64,000 nt of DNA, from positions 6,027,956 to 6,091,955 of the forward strand of contig NZ_LT629762.1 in the NCBI RefSeq assembly GCF_900105155.1. Reading direction: 5' to 3'. Position numbers and translations under genes: made by a program. Below the pieces are notes generated by a model that saw only the letters and a list, made by a program, of their open reading frames with translations, made no database searches and was not told where the DNA came from. The first letter of the stretch is position 1. Every line of letters begins with the position of its first letter. The stretch comes from Pseudomonas prosekii (GTDB taxonomy: Bacteria; Pseudomonadota; Gammaproteobacteria; Pseudomonadales; Pseudomonadaceae). Below are positions 35,977 through 46,010 of this stretch, in pieces.

Positions 35977-36759
35977 ATGAATAAACCCGCCGTTTCCATC
36001 AGCCTGTCCAGCTATGGCGCCGACCTTGTGCGCCAACGCGGCCAAGGCAGTTTCGTCGATGTATTGGCCACTGCCGGCGCGTCGCGCATCGAATGGCGCG
36101 AAGAGCTGCTGACCGACGAAGACCCCGCGCAACTGGCCGCCGATACTCAGGCTCAGGCACTGGAAAGTGTCTATTCCTCGCCGATCGAACTGTGGCTGGC
36201 CGGCCATTCAAAACCCAATCCGCAACTGCTGACGACGCTGCAACGCGCCAAGGGTTTCGGCGCCAAATGGCTGAAAGTCTCGTTGGGCTATTTCACCGAC
36301 AACAATGACCTGCAAGCCCTCGCCCGCCTGTTGAGCCAAAGCCCGGTGCAGCTGCTGGTGGAGAACGACCAGACCTTGCACGGAGGGCGCATCGAGCCGT
36401 TTCAGCGGTTTTTCGATGAGGTCGAACAGCACAATCTGCCGATCAAAATGACTTTCGATATTGGCAACTGGCAATGGCAGGATCAGTCTGCCGCCAGCGC
36501 TGCGCGATTGCTGGGTCGGCATGTCGGTTACGTGCATTGCAAAGCGGTCGCGCGCCGCGCGGACGGCAAGCTGGTTGCCATCCCGCCGAGCGCCGCTGAC
36601 CTGCACCTGTGGGAACAATTGCTGCGGCACATGGCACACGGCGTGATGCGTGCGGCGGAGTATCCGTTGCAGGGCGATGACCTGGTGCAACTGACCCGCG
36701 AACACGTGGCGATCCTCGCCGGCCTCGGTCAATCACGCCTGGAGAACGCGCATGTCTGA
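35977..36759 (+). CDS. kguE: KguE, sugar-phosphate isomerase/epimerase-family protein of 2-ketogluconate operon
   Basis: 260 aa, AP-endonuclease-2-like TIM barrel (xylose isomerase fold). Metal-ligand acidic and His residues sit in [32 protein letters not shown] and [15 protein letters not shown]. The kgu operon uptakes 2-ketogluconate, phosphorylates it (KguK), and reduces the product to 6-phosphogluconate (KguD); the exact reaction of KguE has not been clear. Starts 13 bases after the PtxS site with AGATAAC ribosome-site region. Its stop overlaps kguK by 8 bases. Confidence 0.92.
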   Translation: MNKPAVSISLSSYGADLVRQRGQGSFVDVLATAGASRIEWREELLTDEDPAQLAADTQAQALESVYSSPIELWLAGHSKPNPQLLTTLQRAKGFGAKWLKVSLGYFTDNNDLQALARLLSQSPVQLLVENDQTLHGGRIEPFQRFFDEVEQHNLPIKMTFDIGNWQWQDQSAASAARLLGRHVGYVHCKAVARRADGKLVAIPPSAADLHLWEQLLRHMAHGVMRAAEYPLQGDDLVQLTREHVAILAGLGQSRLENAHV

Positions 36760-37726
36760 GATCGATATCCTTTCGTTTGGCGAAACCATGGCCATGTTTG
36801 TTGCCGAGCAAAATGGCGATCTGGCTGCGGTTGGCCACTTTCACAAACGCATTGCCGGCGCCGACAGCAATGTCGCCATTGGCCTGTCGCGGCTGGGTTT
36901 CAATGTCGCGTGGCTGAGCCGCGTGGGCGACGATTCCCTCGGACGTTTTGTCATCGACACACTGGAGAACGAAGGCCTCGACTGTCGGCATGTGGCGGTG
37001 GACTTCGCTCACCCGACCGGTTTTCAGCTCAAGTCGCGCGCCGACGATGGCAGCGATCCGCGGGTCGAGTATTTCCGTCGCGGTTCGGCGGCGAGTCATA
37101 TGTCGGTGCAGTCGATCAACTCTGAACTGCTCAACGCCCGGCACTTGCACGCCACTGGCATTCCTCCGGCGCTTTCGGCCAGCGCCCGCGAGATGTCGCT
37201 GGAGCTGATGACGCGCATGCGCGACGCCGGGCGCAGCGTGTCGTTCGACCCCAATCTGCGCCCGAGCCTGTGGGCCACCGAGCAACAGATGATTACCGAG
37301 ATCAACCGTCTCGCCGCCCTCGCCCACTGGGTGTTGCCGGGGTTGAGCGAGGGCCGTTTGCTGACGGGTTTTGACGACCCGGCCGACATCGCCGCGTTTT
37401 ACCTCGACCAAGGGGCCGAGGCGGTGGCGATCAAACTCGGGCCGCACGGTGCTTATTACCGCACGCAACTGGATCAGGGTTTTGTTGCCGGTGTGCCGGT
37501 GCAAACCGTGGTCGACACGGTCGGTGCCGGCGATGGATTTGCCGTCGGCATGATCAGCGCCCTGCTGGAAAACCACAGCTTCGCCGAAGCCGTGCAACGC
37601 GCCAACTGGGTTGGCAGCCGCGCGGTGCAGAGCCGTGGGGATATGGAAGGGTTGCCTACAAGGATTGAGATGTCTGCTGAATTCTCCACCGCCGATCGCG
37701 AGCAAGCTTTGCTCCTACAGGGTTAG
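36752..37726 (+). CDS. kguK: KguK, 2-ketogluconate kinase (PfkB family)
   Basis: 324 aa. PfkB/ribokinase fold: N-terminal [20 protein letters not shown] with the glycine pattern, and the C-terminal signature [19 protein letters not shown] holding the catalytic Asp. It phosphorylates 2-ketogluconate to 2-keto-6-phosphogluconate. The last ~12 residues ([13 protein letters not shown]) and the stop codon are read from a REP element that begins at about 37692, so the C-terminus was probably remodelled by repeat insertion. Translationally coupled to kguE. Confidence 0.93.
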   Translation: MSEIDILSFGETMAMFVAEQNGDLAAVGHFHKRIAGADSNVAIGLSRLGFNVAWLSRVGDDSLGRFVIDTLENEGLDCRHVAVDFAHPTGFQLKSRADDGSDPRVEYFRRGSAASHMSVQSINSELLNARHLHATGIPPALSASAREMSLELMTRMRDAGRSVSFDPNLRPSLWATEQQMITEINRLAALAHWVLPGLSEGRLLTGFDDPADIAAFYLDQGAEAVAIKLGPHGAYYRTQLDQGFVAGVPVQTVVDTVGAGDGFAVGMISALLENHSFAEAVQRANWVGSRAVQSRGDMEGLPTRIEMSAEFSTADREQALLLQG

Positions 37727-37764
37727 CGCAATTCCTGTAGGAGCGAGGCTTGCCCGCGAAGGTG
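37692..37764. repeat. Mixed REP pair overlapping the kguK stop
   Basis: The left half is GATCGCGAGCAAGCTTTGCT (first REP subtype, altered), the right half TGTAGGAGCGAGGCTTGCCC (second subtype). Such mixed pairing is unusual here, where pairs are normally of one subtype. The left half lies inside kguK. Confidence 0.8.
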
Positions 37765-37833
37765 CCGGTACATTCACTAAAGATCTGACCCGTTACCTGC
37801 TGCGACAAAAACAACAAGCTCAGGAGCACCATC

Positions 37834-39132
37834 ATGAAAACTCCAACACTCGCCGCCCGCCGCTGGTGGTACATCATGCCCATCGTGTTCATCACCTACA
37901 GCCTGGCGTATCTGGACCGCGCCAACTATGGGTTCGCCGCCGCCTCCGGGATGGCCGAAGACTTGATGATCACGCCGGGACTGTCGTCGATGCTCGGCGC
38001 GCTGTTTTTCCTCGGCTACTTTTTCTTCCAGGTGCCGGGCGCGATCTACGCGCAGAAACACAGCGTCAAGAAGCTGATCTTCGTCAGCCTGATCCTCTGG
38101 GGCGGCCTCGCCACCCTCACCGGCATCGTCTCCAACGCCTACTGGCTGATCGTCATCCGCTTCATGCTCGGTGTGGTCGAAGCCGCGGTGATGCCGGCGA
38201 TGCTGGTTTACCTGTGCCACTGGTTCACTCGCGCCGAACGCTCACGCGCCAACACCTTCCTGATCCTCGGCAACCCGGTGACCATGCTCTGGATGTCGGT
38301 GGTTTCCGGCTACCTGGTGCAGCATTTCAGCTGGCGCTGGATGTTCATCATCGAAGGCTTGCCGGCAGTGCTCTGGGCATTTATCTGGTGGCGCTTGGCG
38401 GATGACCGTCCGGCGCAAGCCAAATGGCTCAGCGACGAGGAAAAGCAGGATCTGGAAAGCGTCCTGGCTGCCGAACAGGTCGGCATCAAAGCCGTGAAAA
38501 ACTACGCCGAAGCCTTCCGCTCGCCGAAAGTCATCGTGCTGGCCTTGCAGTTTTTCTGCTGGAGCATCGGCGTCTATGGCTTTGTGCTGTGGTTGCCGTC
38601 GATCCTCAAATCCGGTTTGCAGATGGACATGGTCGAAGCCGGTTGGCTGTCGGCGCTGCCGTATCTGGCGGCGGTGATTGGCATGCTCGTGGTGTCGTGG
38701 GGCTCGGACAAGTTGCAGAAGCGCAAACGGTTTGTCTGGCCGCCGCTGCTGATCGCCTCGATTGCGTTCTACGGCTCCTACGCGTTGGGCGCCGAGCATT
38801 TCTGGTGGTCCTACACCTTGCTGGTGATTGCCGGCGCCTGCATGTACGCGCCTTACGGACCGTTCTTTGCGATCGTCCCGGAAATCCTCCCGGCCAACGT
38901 CGCCGGTGGCGCCATGGCGCTGATCAACAGCATGGGCGCGCTCGGGTCGTTTGGCGGTTCGTATCTGGTCGGTTACCTCAACAGCACCACCGGTTCGCCC
39001 GGCGCTTCATACCTGTTGATGAGCGGCGCACTGATGCTTTCCGTAGTGCTGACGATTTTCCTCAAGCCCGGCGCGAGTGACCGCACCGTTGCCAAGACTG
39101 CCGCGAAAAGCCCGGTGGCGGCGCATTCCTGA
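37834..39132 (+). CDS. kguT: KguT, MFS 2-ketogluconate transporter
   Basis: 432 aa, twelve predicted membrane helices. Anion:cation-symporter-family MFS marks: LAYLDRANYGFAAASGMAED after TM1, and a conserved WFTRAERSRANTFLILGNPV between TM4 and TM5. It imports 2-ketogluconate made in the periplasm by gluconate dehydrogenase. CAGGAG precedes the ATG at 37834. Separated from kguK by 107 bases including the REP pair, which could lower its expression relative to kguE-K. Confidence 0.93.
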   Translation: MKTPTLAARRWWYIMPIVFITYSLAYLDRANYGFAAASGMAEDLMITPGLSSMLGALFFLGYFFFQVPGAIYAQKHSVKKLIFVSLILWGGLATLTGIVSNAYWLIVIRFMLGVVEAAVMPAMLVYLCHWFTRAERSRANTFLILGNPVTMLWMSVVSGYLVQHFSWRWMFIIEGLPAVLWAFIWWRLADDRPAQAKWLSDEEKQDLESVLAAEQVGIKAVKNYAEAFRSPKVIVLALQFFCWSIGVYGFVLWLPSILKSGLQMDMVEAGWLSALPYLAAVIGMLVVSWGSDKLQKRKRFVWPPLLIASIAFYGSYALGAEHFWWSYTLLVIAGACMYAPYGPFFAIVPEILPANVAGGAMALINSMGALGSFGGSYLVGYLNSTTGSPGASYLLMSGALMLSVVLTIFLKPGASDRTVAKTAAKSPVAAHS

Positions 39133-39170
39133 ATTGAATTGAACTGAATTGATTGCATTGAGTGAGAAAC

Positions 39171-40154
39171 ATGACGATGAAAAAGCAGGTCGTGCTGTAC
39201 AAGAAACTCTCGCCGTTGCTGATGGCTCGCCTGCATGAGCAGACCGACGTCACGCTGATCGACAACCTCAACGCCGATGGCCTCGCGCAGTTGCGTGACG
39301 CCCTGCCCCGCGCCCACGGACTGCTTGGCGCCAGCCTCAAGCTCGACGCGCAACTGCTGGATCTGGCGCCCAACCTGCAAGCGATCGCCAGTGTTTCGGT
39401 GGGCGTCGACAACTACGACATCGAGTACCTGACCGCGCGCCGAATCCTCCTCAGCAACACCCCGGACGTGCTCACCGAAACCACTGCCGACACCGGTTTT
39501 GCGCTGATCCTCGCGAGCGCCCGGCGTGTGGTCGAGCTGGCGAACATGGTTCGCGCCGGCGAATGGAAACGCAACGTCGGCCCGGCGCAGTTCGGCACTG
39601 ATGTGCACGGCAAGACGCTTGGCATTATCGGCATGGGGCGGATCGGTGAAGCGTTGGCGCAGCGCGGGCATTTCGGTTTTGGCATGCCGGTGATCTATCA
39701 CAGCCACTCGCCGAAACCGGCAGTGGAACAGCTTTTCAACGCGCAATACCGCAGCTTGCCGGAGTTGCTGCAACAGGCTGATTTTGTTTGCCTGACATTG
39801 CCGCTGACTGCCGAAACCGAGGGTTTGATCGGCAAGCAACAGTTTGCGTTGATGCGCCCGGAGACTATTTTCATCAATATTTCCCGGGGCAAAGTCGTGG
39901 ACGAAGCGGCGCTGGTCGAAGCGCTGCGTTCCGGGCAGATTCGCGCGGCGGGGCTGGACGTGTTTGAGCGTGAACCGCTGAATGCTGACTCGCCGCTGAT
40001 GCAAATGAACAACGTGGTCGCGACGCCGCATATCGGCTCGGCGACCCACGAAACGCGCGAAGCGATGGCCACCTGTGCGGTGGACAATCTGCTGATGGCG
40101 TTGGCCGGTGAACGCCCGGTGAACCTGGTGAATGCCGGGGCGTGGAAGGCTTGA
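39171..40154 (+). CDS. kguD: KguD, 2-ketogluconate-6-phosphate reductase
   Basis: 327 aa, D-isomer-specific 2-hydroxyacid dehydrogenase family. The NAD(P) Rossmann motif is GIIGMGRIGEALAQR, with the catalytic Arg in FINISRGKVVDEAALVEAL and the closing His in MNNVVATPHIGSATHE. It reduces 2-keto-6-phosphogluconate to 6-phosphogluconate for the Entner-Doudoroff route. Three candidate starts lie close together: GTG 39162, ATG 39171, ATG 39177; I use 39171, preceded by GAGTGAGAAAC. The gap from kguT shows an odd GAATT/GAACT/GATT near-repeat. Confidence 0.93.
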   Translation: MTMKKQVVLYKKLSPLLMARLHEQTDVTLIDNLNADGLAQLRDALPRAHGLLGASLKLDAQLLDLAPNLQAIASVSVGVDNYDIEYLTARRILLSNTPDVLTETTADTGFALILASARRVVELANMVRAGEWKRNVGPAQFGTDVHGKTLGIIGMGRIGEALAQRGHFGFGMPVIYHSHSPKPAVEQLFNAQYRSLPELLQQADFVCLTLPLTAETEGLIGKQQFALMRPETIFINISRGKVVDEAALVEALRSGQIRAAGLDVFEREPLNADSPLMQMNNVVATPHIGSATHETREAMATCAVDNLLMALAGERPVNLVNAGAWKA

Positions 40155-40179
40155 GAAATCTGCTGCCTGTCAGGCAGCT

Positions 40180-40260
40180 ATCGCGAGCAAGCTCGCTCCC
40201 ACAGCGAATTTGTGTACGCCGCAGATCCAATGTGGGAGCGAGCTTGCTCGCGATGAGGCC
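40180..40260. repeat. REP inverted pair (type GCGAGCAAGCTCGC)
   Basis: TATCGCGAGCAAGCTCGCTC and GAGCGAGCTTGCTCGCGATG lie between the converging kguD and aruH genes; the right half abuts the aruH stop. Confidence 0.9.
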
Positions 40261-40261
40261 C

Positions 40262-41449
40262 TCAAGCCCGCCGCGCTTCCAGCAAGTCCGCCGCACACAG
40301 GGCTATCCGCCGACACGCATCCGCCAACTTCACCTGATCCACCACCAAGCCAATCCGGATATGCCCGGCCGCGCTCGGCCCGAACGCCTCACCGGCCAGC
40401 ACCGACACACCATAACCATCAAGCAAGCGCTCGGCGAAGCCTTGCGCACACAACCCGGTCTGGCGGATATCGACCATCACAAACATCCCGCCATCGGGTT
40501 TGATCGGCCGAATCCCCAGACAATTACCCAGCCGCGCGCACACCAGATCGCGGCGCTGACGATATTCTTCGCGCATCATCGCCACTTCCGGCAAGTCGCC
40601 GTCCAGCGCCACTTGCGCGGCTTTCTGGACGAAATCCGGAATGCCGAAGAGCATGCACAACGACAAATGCATCAAGTGCTCGGCCAACAGTTTCGGGCCA
40701 ATCACCCAACCGACGCGCCAGCCACTCATGGCGTGGGATTTCGACAGGCTGTTGATGGTTGCGGTGCGCTCGGCCATGCCCGGCAGATGCGCCGGGCTGA
40801 TGTGCTCGCCTTCGTACAGCAAGTCGCTGTAGACCTCGTCGCTGATCAGCCACAAATCGTGGCGAATGCACAGCGCCGCCAACGCCTGCCAGATCGGCAA
40901 CGACAGGCTGGCGCCGGAAGGATTGTTCGGACTGTTCATGAGAATGACGCGGGTTCTGGCGGTGATCAGCGCCGCGACGTCGGCCGGATCGACGCGAAAA
41001 CCGTTCTCCGGGCGCACCGCCACCGGCAGCACTTTCGCCCCGCAGGCGCCAAAGACCGCCTCATACGTCACGTACATCGGTTCGGCGACGATCACCTCGT
41101 CGCCCGGATCGAGCAAGCACTGCGCCACCGCGTATACCGCACATTGCGCGCCGGGCAACACGATCACATGCTCAGCCTCGACCGCTTGCCCGCTGCGCCG
41201 ACGGTGGCGGCTGGCGATGCTGGCGCGCAAGGCGCGAGTGCCGCGCGCGTCCGAGTAATGCGTGTCGCCGGCCAACAGGCTGTCGATGGCCGCCTGGACG
41301 ATCGGTTTCGGCGTGTCGAAATCCGGATCGCCGACCGACAGCAGCAACACATCAATGCCCTGCTCGCGCATCTCCAGCGCTCGATCATGAATCTTCCAGG
41401 CCGCCGCTCCGTCTCCGGCGATGCGTTGGGTCAGGGCTGAATAGCGCAT
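40262..41449 (-). CDS. aruH: AruH-like arginine:pyruvate aminotransferase
   Basis: 395 aa, fold-type I PLP aminotransferase. The PLP lysine is in TINSLSKSHAMSGWRVGWVI; upstream are MNSPNNPSGASLSLP and LISDEVYSDLLYEGEH. The sequence closely follows P. aeruginosa AruH from memory (MRYSALTQRIAGDGAAAWKI at the start and GVSVLAGEAFGPSAAGHIRI near the end). AruH starts the arginine transaminase pathway, giving 2-ketoarginine. The next pathway gene, aruI, is not in this window, so activity on arginine is inferred from resemblance. The ATG at 41449 follows AGGAGAG. Confidence 0.87.
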   Translation of the reverse strand: MRYSALTQRIAGDGAAAWKIHDRALEMREQGIDVLLLSVGDPDFDTPKPIVQAAIDSLLAGDTHYSDARGTRALRASIASRHRRRSGQAVEAEHVIVLPGAQCAVYAVAQCLLDPGDEVIVAEPMYVTYEAVFGACGAKVLPVAVRPENGFRVDPADVAALITARTRVILMNSPNNPSGASLSLPIWQALAALCIRHDLWLISDEVYSDLLYEGEHISPAHLPGMAERTATINSLSKSHAMSGWRVGWVIGPKLLAEHLMHLSLCMLFGIPDFVQKAAQVALDGDLPEVAMMREEYRQRRDLVCARLGNCLGIRPIKPDGGMFVMVDIRQTGLCAQGFAERLLDGYGVSVLAGEAFGPSAAGHIRIGLVVDQVKLADACRRIALCAADLLEARRA

Positions 41450-41489
41450 GTAACTCTCCTGTCGCGCGTGTTCCTGACACAACCCTATC

Positions 41490-43115
41490 TCAAATTACAA
41501 AACGCGCCACCATCGCATTCAAATCCATCGCCAGGCGCGACAATTCGTGGGTTGCGGCGCTGGTCTGGTTGGCGCCGGCAGCGGACTGAGTGGCGAGGTC
41601 GCGGATGTTCACCAGGTTGCGGTCAACTTCGCGCGAGACTTGCGCCTGCTCTTCCGAAGCACTGGCGATCACCAGGTTGCGCTCGTTGATCAAATGGATC
41701 GATTGGGTGATCTGCTCCAGCGCGACGCCGGCAGCGCGAGCCATCTCCAGCGTGCTTTGGGTGCGCTGGTTGCTTTGTTGCATCGAGGAGACCGCTTCGC
41801 CAGTGCCGTTCTGAATCCCGGCGACCATTTTTTCGATTTCCTGGGTCGACTGTGCGGTGCGATGGGCCAATGCGCGAACCTCGTCCGCCACCACCGCAAA
41901 CCCGCGCCCGGCTTCACCGGCACGCGCCGCTTCAATCGCCGCGTTGAGCGCCAGCAGGTTGGTTTGTTCGGCGATGGCGCGAATTACGTCGAGCACTTTG
42001 CCAATGTCACGCCCCTGAGTCGCCAGGCCTTCGATCATCACCGAGGTGTTTTGCACGTCGTGGGTCATGACCTGAATCGCCTCGACAGTTTCGACCACGC
42101 GGTTGCGCCCTTCGCGAGCGGCCTGGGTGGACTGGCTGGAGGCTTCGGAGGTCGACACCGCATTGCGTGCGACTTCTTCGACCGCTGCGGTCATCTCGTT
42201 GACGGCAGTGGCGGCTTGTTCGATTTCGTTGTTCTGCTGTTGCAGCCCGCGCGAGGCTTCTTCGGTAACCGTGCTCAGTTCTTCGGCGGCAGCGCCCAAC
42301 TGGGTCGCGGACCCGGCGATCTGCTCGATGGTTTTGCGCAGGTTGGCCTGCATCGCCGCCAACGCGCCGAGCAAACGTGCCGGTTCGTCCTTGCCGTCGA
42401 TTTCGATGGTTTTGGTCAGGTTGCCGCCGGCAATGGTTTCGGCTGCCTGCACCGCGCGGTTCAACGGCGTGACGATGCTGCGGGTCAGCAGCCATGCGAG
42501 CAACACGGTCATCAGCGCCGCCACCACCGAAACGATCACGATGCCGTTGACCGCCGTGTTGTAGTTATTCTCCGCAATTACCCCAGCCGCTTTCGCCCCT
42601 TGGAGGTTGAACGCCACCAGTTTGTTCAGCTGTTCGCCCATGAGGTCGGTGCCGTCCTTGATCCGCGTGTTGATCAACACACGCATTTCATCGACCTTGT
42701 TCTGCCGCGACAGGTCGAGCATTTCGCGCTGGGCCTGCATGTAGTTGTCGAGCGTAGTGCTGAAGGTCTGGTACAGCGCCTTCTCATCCTTGCCCGCCGG
42801 CAACTCGGCGTAACTGGCCTGGGCCTTGCGCGCCTTGTCGTTGAGCACGCCGATACGGGCTTCGGCCTCCTGCAGGCTCGCCGGCTCGCGGTTGACCAGA
42901 ATCCGGAAGGACAGAATGCGCATGCGCAGGATGTTTTCGGTGACGTTGCCGAGGTAGCTGACGCTCGGCAGTTGCGTGCTGCCCATGTCGACGGAGGACT
43001 GGCGGATGATCGACATCCGGCTGACGGCAAACACACCCAGCACGATCACCAACAGGGCGATGAACGCGAAACCGAGGAAGGCTCGTGGCGCGATATTCAG
43101 ATTACGCAAGGACAT
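41490..43115 (-). CDS. Methyl-accepting chemotaxis protein with four-helix-bundle sensor
   Basis: 541 aa. TM1 ([20 protein letters not shown], about residues 12-32) and TM2 ([20 protein letters not shown], near 195) flank a ~155-residue helical periplasmic domain of 4HB type. HAMP follows, then the cytoplasmic signalling tip in [20 protein letters not shown] and [15 protein letters not shown]. No C-terminal CheR-binding pentapeptide. The ATG at 43115 starts just before TM1. Near aruH and the glycerate kinase but separate; ligand unknown. Confidence 0.93.
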   Translation of the reverse strand: MSLRNLNIAPRAFLGFAFIALLVIVLGVFAVSRMSIIRQSSVDMGSTQLPSVSYLGNVTENILRMRILSFRILVNREPASLQEAEARIGVLNDKARKAQASYAELPAGKDEKALYQTFSTTLDNYMQAQREMLDLSRQNKVDEMRVLINTRIKDGTDLMGEQLNKLVAFNLQGAKAAGVIAENNYNTAVNGIVIVSVVAALMTVLLAWLLTRSIVTPLNRAVQAAETIAGGNLTKTIEIDGKDEPARLLGALAAMQANLRKTIEQIAGSATQLGAAAEELSTVTEEASRGLQQQNNEIEQAATAVNEMTAAVEEVARNAVSTSEASSQSTQAAREGRNRVVETVEAIQVMTHDVQNTSVMIEGLATQGRDIGKVLDVIRAIAEQTNLLALNAAIEAARAGEAGRGFAVVADEVRALAHRTAQSTQEIEKMVAGIQNGTGEAVSSMQQSNQRTQSTLEMARAAGVALEQITQSIHLINERNLVIASASEEQAQVSREVDRNLVNIRDLATQSAAGANQTSAATHELSRLAMDLNAMVARFVI

Positions 43116-43310
43116 AGGATGACTCTCGGGTGGGTGAGCTTCGAGCATCCTTGCGATAGTCGCTAAATCGGGCAGGCAGGCGCCGGCCGCAAAAGCGTGG
43201 CGCCAGTGTTGTATTTGGTTTGTGTGCGCCTATGAGGGTTATCGGCGGGGCTTGAGGTTTTCTGCGGCGGGAATCGAAATATATTTCAGTGAGGCTAGGG
43301 AACTGCTCAC

Positions 43311-43424
43311 GTCGGGTTGCGCAGCAGCCGCGACACCTGAGCTTGCGTTCCCTTCAGAGGACCGCGTTGGCGGGATGACGACTGCTGCGCAGCCGAACGG
43401 GAGCAAGCTCCCTCGCCACAGGGT
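43311..43424. repeat. Degenerate REP-type pair in the 347-base gap
   Basis: GTTGCGCAGCAGCCGCGACA and CTGCTGCGCAGCCGAACGGG then AGCAAGCTCCCTCGCCACAG resemble the inner and outer parts of the array units, in decayed form. The rest of the gap between the chemoreceptor start and the glycerate kinase end (43116-43462) shows no clear motif. Confidence 0.7.
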
Positions 43425-43462
43425 TTGTGCTGGATTTGCGCGCCAGTGGCGGCAGATCCGGT

Positions 43463-44602
43463 TCAGGCCTTACGGGCGATGTTCCAGACGCGGGCGATGT
43501 CGGTGGCGCGTTCGCGCAGCAGTCGCGGCGCTTCGCTGCAGGCTTGTTCCAGAGTCATCGGTCCACTGGCGAGGGCGAACGCAGCGTCGATGCCGTGCGC
43601 ATACAACGCCTGATAACCCTCGCCCAAGGTCCCGGCGAGGACGATGACCGGTACGCCGGCCTCGCGAGCGATTCGCGCCACGCCGAACGGGGTTTTGCCG
43701 CGCAAGGTCTGCGCGTCGAAACGACCTTCGCCAGTGATCAGCAGATCGGCGCCCTCGACGGCGTCAGCCAACCCGACCAACTCGGCAACCACCTCAACGC
43801 CGGCCTGGAATTGCGCGCCGAGGAAAGCTTTCGCGGCAAAACCCAAACCACCTGCCGCGCCGCTGCCCGGCTCGTCGCGCACGTCTTTGTCCAACGCCTG
43901 CGCACACAAATCGGCGAAATGCCCAAGCGCTTTATCCAGTTGCTCGACCTGACTCGGCGAAGCGCCTTTCTGCGGACCGAAGATGGCCGAAGCACCGTGA
44001 GGCCCACACAGCGGATTGTTGACGTCGGCGGCGATGTCGAAACGCACCGCGCTCAAGCGTTGATCGATGTCACTGAGGTCGATGCGCGCCAGTTGCGCCA
44101 ACGCCAGTCCGCCGGGCGCGAGGATTTGCCCTTGCGCGTCGAACAGTTTTACACCGAGCGCCTGCATCGCCCCGGCACCGGCATCATTGGTGGCGCTGCC
44201 GCCAATGGCGAGGATCACCCGTTGCGCGCCGGCATCCAGCGCCGCGCGGATCAGCTCACCGGTGCCGAACGTGCTGCTGACGCACGCATCGCGCTGGCCC
44301 GGCGCAACCAGTTGCAAGCCGCTGGCTTCGGCCATTTCAATGATCGCGGTGTGGTTGTGCGGCAACCAGCCCCACGCCGCTTCGACGCTGATGCCCAGCG
44401 GGCCGCGCACCTGAGTGCGGCGCAGTTCGCCTTCGCACGCCGCCAGCACCGATTCGACCGTGCCTTCGCCGCCGTCGGCCATCGGGCATTTGATCAACTG
44501 CGCGTCCGGCCACACCTCGGCCAGACCTAGCGCAATGGCATCGGCCACGCCCTGCGCACTCAAACTATCCTTGAACGAATCGGGGGCGATGACGATTTTC
44601 AT
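43463..44602 (-). CDS. Glycerate kinase (GarK/GlxK family)
   Basis: 379 aa, the usual length. Type I glycerate kinases phosphorylate D-glycerate to 2-phosphoglycerate with ATP. Motifs: MKIVIAPDSFKDSLSAQGVA at the start, CPMADGGEGTVES, the ATP-site GGSATNDAGAGAMQALG, and the C-terminal LLITGEGRFDAQTLRGKTP. The ATG at 44602 is chosen over one two codons upstream. The divergent-regulator and MFS genes nearby complete a likely sugar-acid or glycerate use set. A REP cluster of ~250 bases separates it from the regulator gene upstream, on the same strand. Confidence 0.93.
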   Translation of the reverse strand: MKIVIAPDSFKDSLSAQGVADAIALGLAEVWPDAQLIKCPMADGGEGTVESVLAACEGELRRTQVRGPLGISVEAAWGWLPHNHTAIIEMAEASGLQLVAPGQRDACVSSTFGTGELIRAALDAGAQRVILAIGGSATNDAGAGAMQALGVKLFDAQGQILAPGGLALAQLARIDLSDIDQRLSAVRFDIAADVNNPLCGPHGASAIFGPQKGASPSQVEQLDKALGHFADLCAQALDKDVRDEPGSGAAGGLGFAAKAFLGAQFQAGVEVVAELVGLADAVEGADLLITGEGRFDAQTLRGKTPFGVARIAREAGVPVIVLAGTLGEGYQALYAHGIDAAFALASGPMTLEQACSEAPRLLRERATDIARVWNIARKA

Positions 44603-44724
44603 GAGCATTCTCCAGTTCTTGTGCCTCCATGCTGCCAGTTGCCTGCAGCGCTGGCCCCTGTCCGGTGCACAAGTTGGGATGGTGTTTATTGTTCATTTAT
44701 ACAAAGTTGCGCGATGGCAGGGCT

Positions 44725-44882
44725 GGCCCCATCGCGAGCAAGCTCGCTCCCACAAGAGCGCCGCGTTCCCTGTGGGAGCGAACTCGCTCGCACATTTGCA
44801 ATGCAGTCCCCTGTGTGAGCAGGCCTCCTCCCACATTTGCAATGCATTCCCCTGTGGGAGCGAGCTTGCTCGCGATGGCGTC
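44725..44882. repeat. Cluster of four REP half-units, alternating orientation
   Basis: CATCGCGAGCAAGCTCGCTC, then GTGGGAGCGAACTCGCTCGC, then a decayed TGTGTGAGCAGGCCTCCTCC, then GTGGGAGCGAGCTTGCTCGC, linked by recurring ACATTTGCAATGCA(G/T)TC spacers. The repeated linker suggests local duplication of one REP unit followed by decay. Fills most of 44603-44897. Confidence 0.88.
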
Positions 44883-44897
44883 CTTGAAATCACTTGT

Positions 44898-46010
44898 TTA
44901 ATCCGTCTGCGGCAGCAGTTGCACCCCGAGGTACAACGCCAACATCCCGTCCAGCCTTAACGGATCGACCCCGCTCAACTCGGCGATCCGCTCCATGCGA
45001 TAACGCAAACTGTTGCGGTGAATCCCCAGCGCATCGGCACAGGCCTGGCTCTGCCCGTCGTGATCACACCAACTGCGCAGGGTCGCGAGCAATTGGCCGT
45101 TGTTGTCCTTGGCGATGACTTTGCGCAATGGCTTGAGCAATTCATCCAGCGCATCGTCGTTGCGATGCCGCCACAGCATCACCGGCAATCGATAACGGTT
45201 CAGCGTCAGCAACCGCGAGCGCGGCAGCACGTCGCGGCCATATGCCAACAGATCGGCAACGCGCCGATAGCAGCGGCGCAACCCCGGCAAGCCATCAGCC
45301 TGGCCACCGACGGCAATGCGCAGGATGTTCCAACCGAGGCCATCGAGTTTTTCCAGCAAGCGTTCGTGCTCGATCGGCTGATTCCCCGGCCGGCACCACA
45401 GCAGCGAAGATTTCGCCGAACTGACGCACCAACTGTCCGGATAACGGCTGATCAACCACGCGCTGAGCGCTTCGACGGTCTGCCCCGGCCCGTGCTCCAG
45501 GCCCAATTCGAACAGATACGGCACCCGCGTCAATTGTGGTTTGAGCCCCAGTTGCTGCGCTTCATCGACCAAGCGCGGCGAGTCCCCGGCATCGGTCAGC
45601 AGCAACGCCAGCAGGTCATCGCAACGTTGCCGGCGCCATTGCTGCTCGGCCTGCTGATTGCGCTGGCCGACGAGCATTTCCGCGGTCATGCGCACCAGTT
45701 CGGCGTAGGTGCGCAATTGCTCGGGTTCGCCGGTGATGCCGAGCACGCCGATCAGGCGCTGATCAAGCAACAGCGGCAGGTTGATCCCCGGTTGCACGCC
45801 TTTGAGGTGTATCGCGGTTTGCGCGTCGATCTCGACCACCCGCCCGTTGGCCAGGACCAATTGCGCGCCTTCGTGGCGCGTGTTGATCCGCTCCGGTTCG
45901 CCGCTGCCCAGAATCAGCCCCTGACTGTCCATGACATTGACGTTGTACGGGAGGATGGCCATGGCCCGGTCGACGATGTCCTGGGCCAGGTCGTGATCGA
46001 GTTCAAACAT
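44898..46010 (-). CDS. CdaR/SdaR-family sugar-diacid regulator
   Basis: 370 aa. The N-terminal ~135 residues match the sugar-diacid recognition domain (FELDHDLAQDIVDRAMAILP, GEPERINTRHEGAQLVLANG). The C-terminal end is a PucR-type helix-turn-helix (RSWCDHDGQSQACADALGIH then RNSLRYRMERIAELSGVDP). Such regulators activate uptake and breakdown of glucarate, galactarate or glycerate. It is divergent from the MFS gene (170 bases apart) and upstream of glycerate kinase on the same strand, so both may be targets. Confidence 0.92.
   Translation of the reverse strand: MFELDHDLAQDIVDRAMAILPYNVNVMDSQGLILGSGEPERINTRHEGAQLVLANGRVVEIDAQTAIHLKGVQPGINLPLLLDQRLIGVLGITGEPEQLRTYAELVRMTAEMLVGQRNQQAEQQWRRQRCDDLLALLLTDAGDSPRLVDEAQQLGLKPQLTRVPYLFELGLEHGPGQTVEALSAWLISRYPDSWCVSSAKSSLLWCRPGNQPIEHERLLEKLDGLGWNILRIAVGGQADGLPGLRRCYRRVADLLAYGRDVLPRSRLLTLNRYRLPVMLWRHRNDDALDELLKPLRKVIAKDNNGQLLATLRSWCDHDGQSQACADALGIHRNSLRYRMERIAELSGVDPLRLDGMLALYLGVQLLPQTD

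Noticed and set aside
39132..39165. Short GAATT/GAACT/GATT near-repeat between kguT and kguD as a regulatory element
   Set aside because: Six imperfect units of 4-5 bases in a short gap are easily explained by slippage; no symmetry or known motif.
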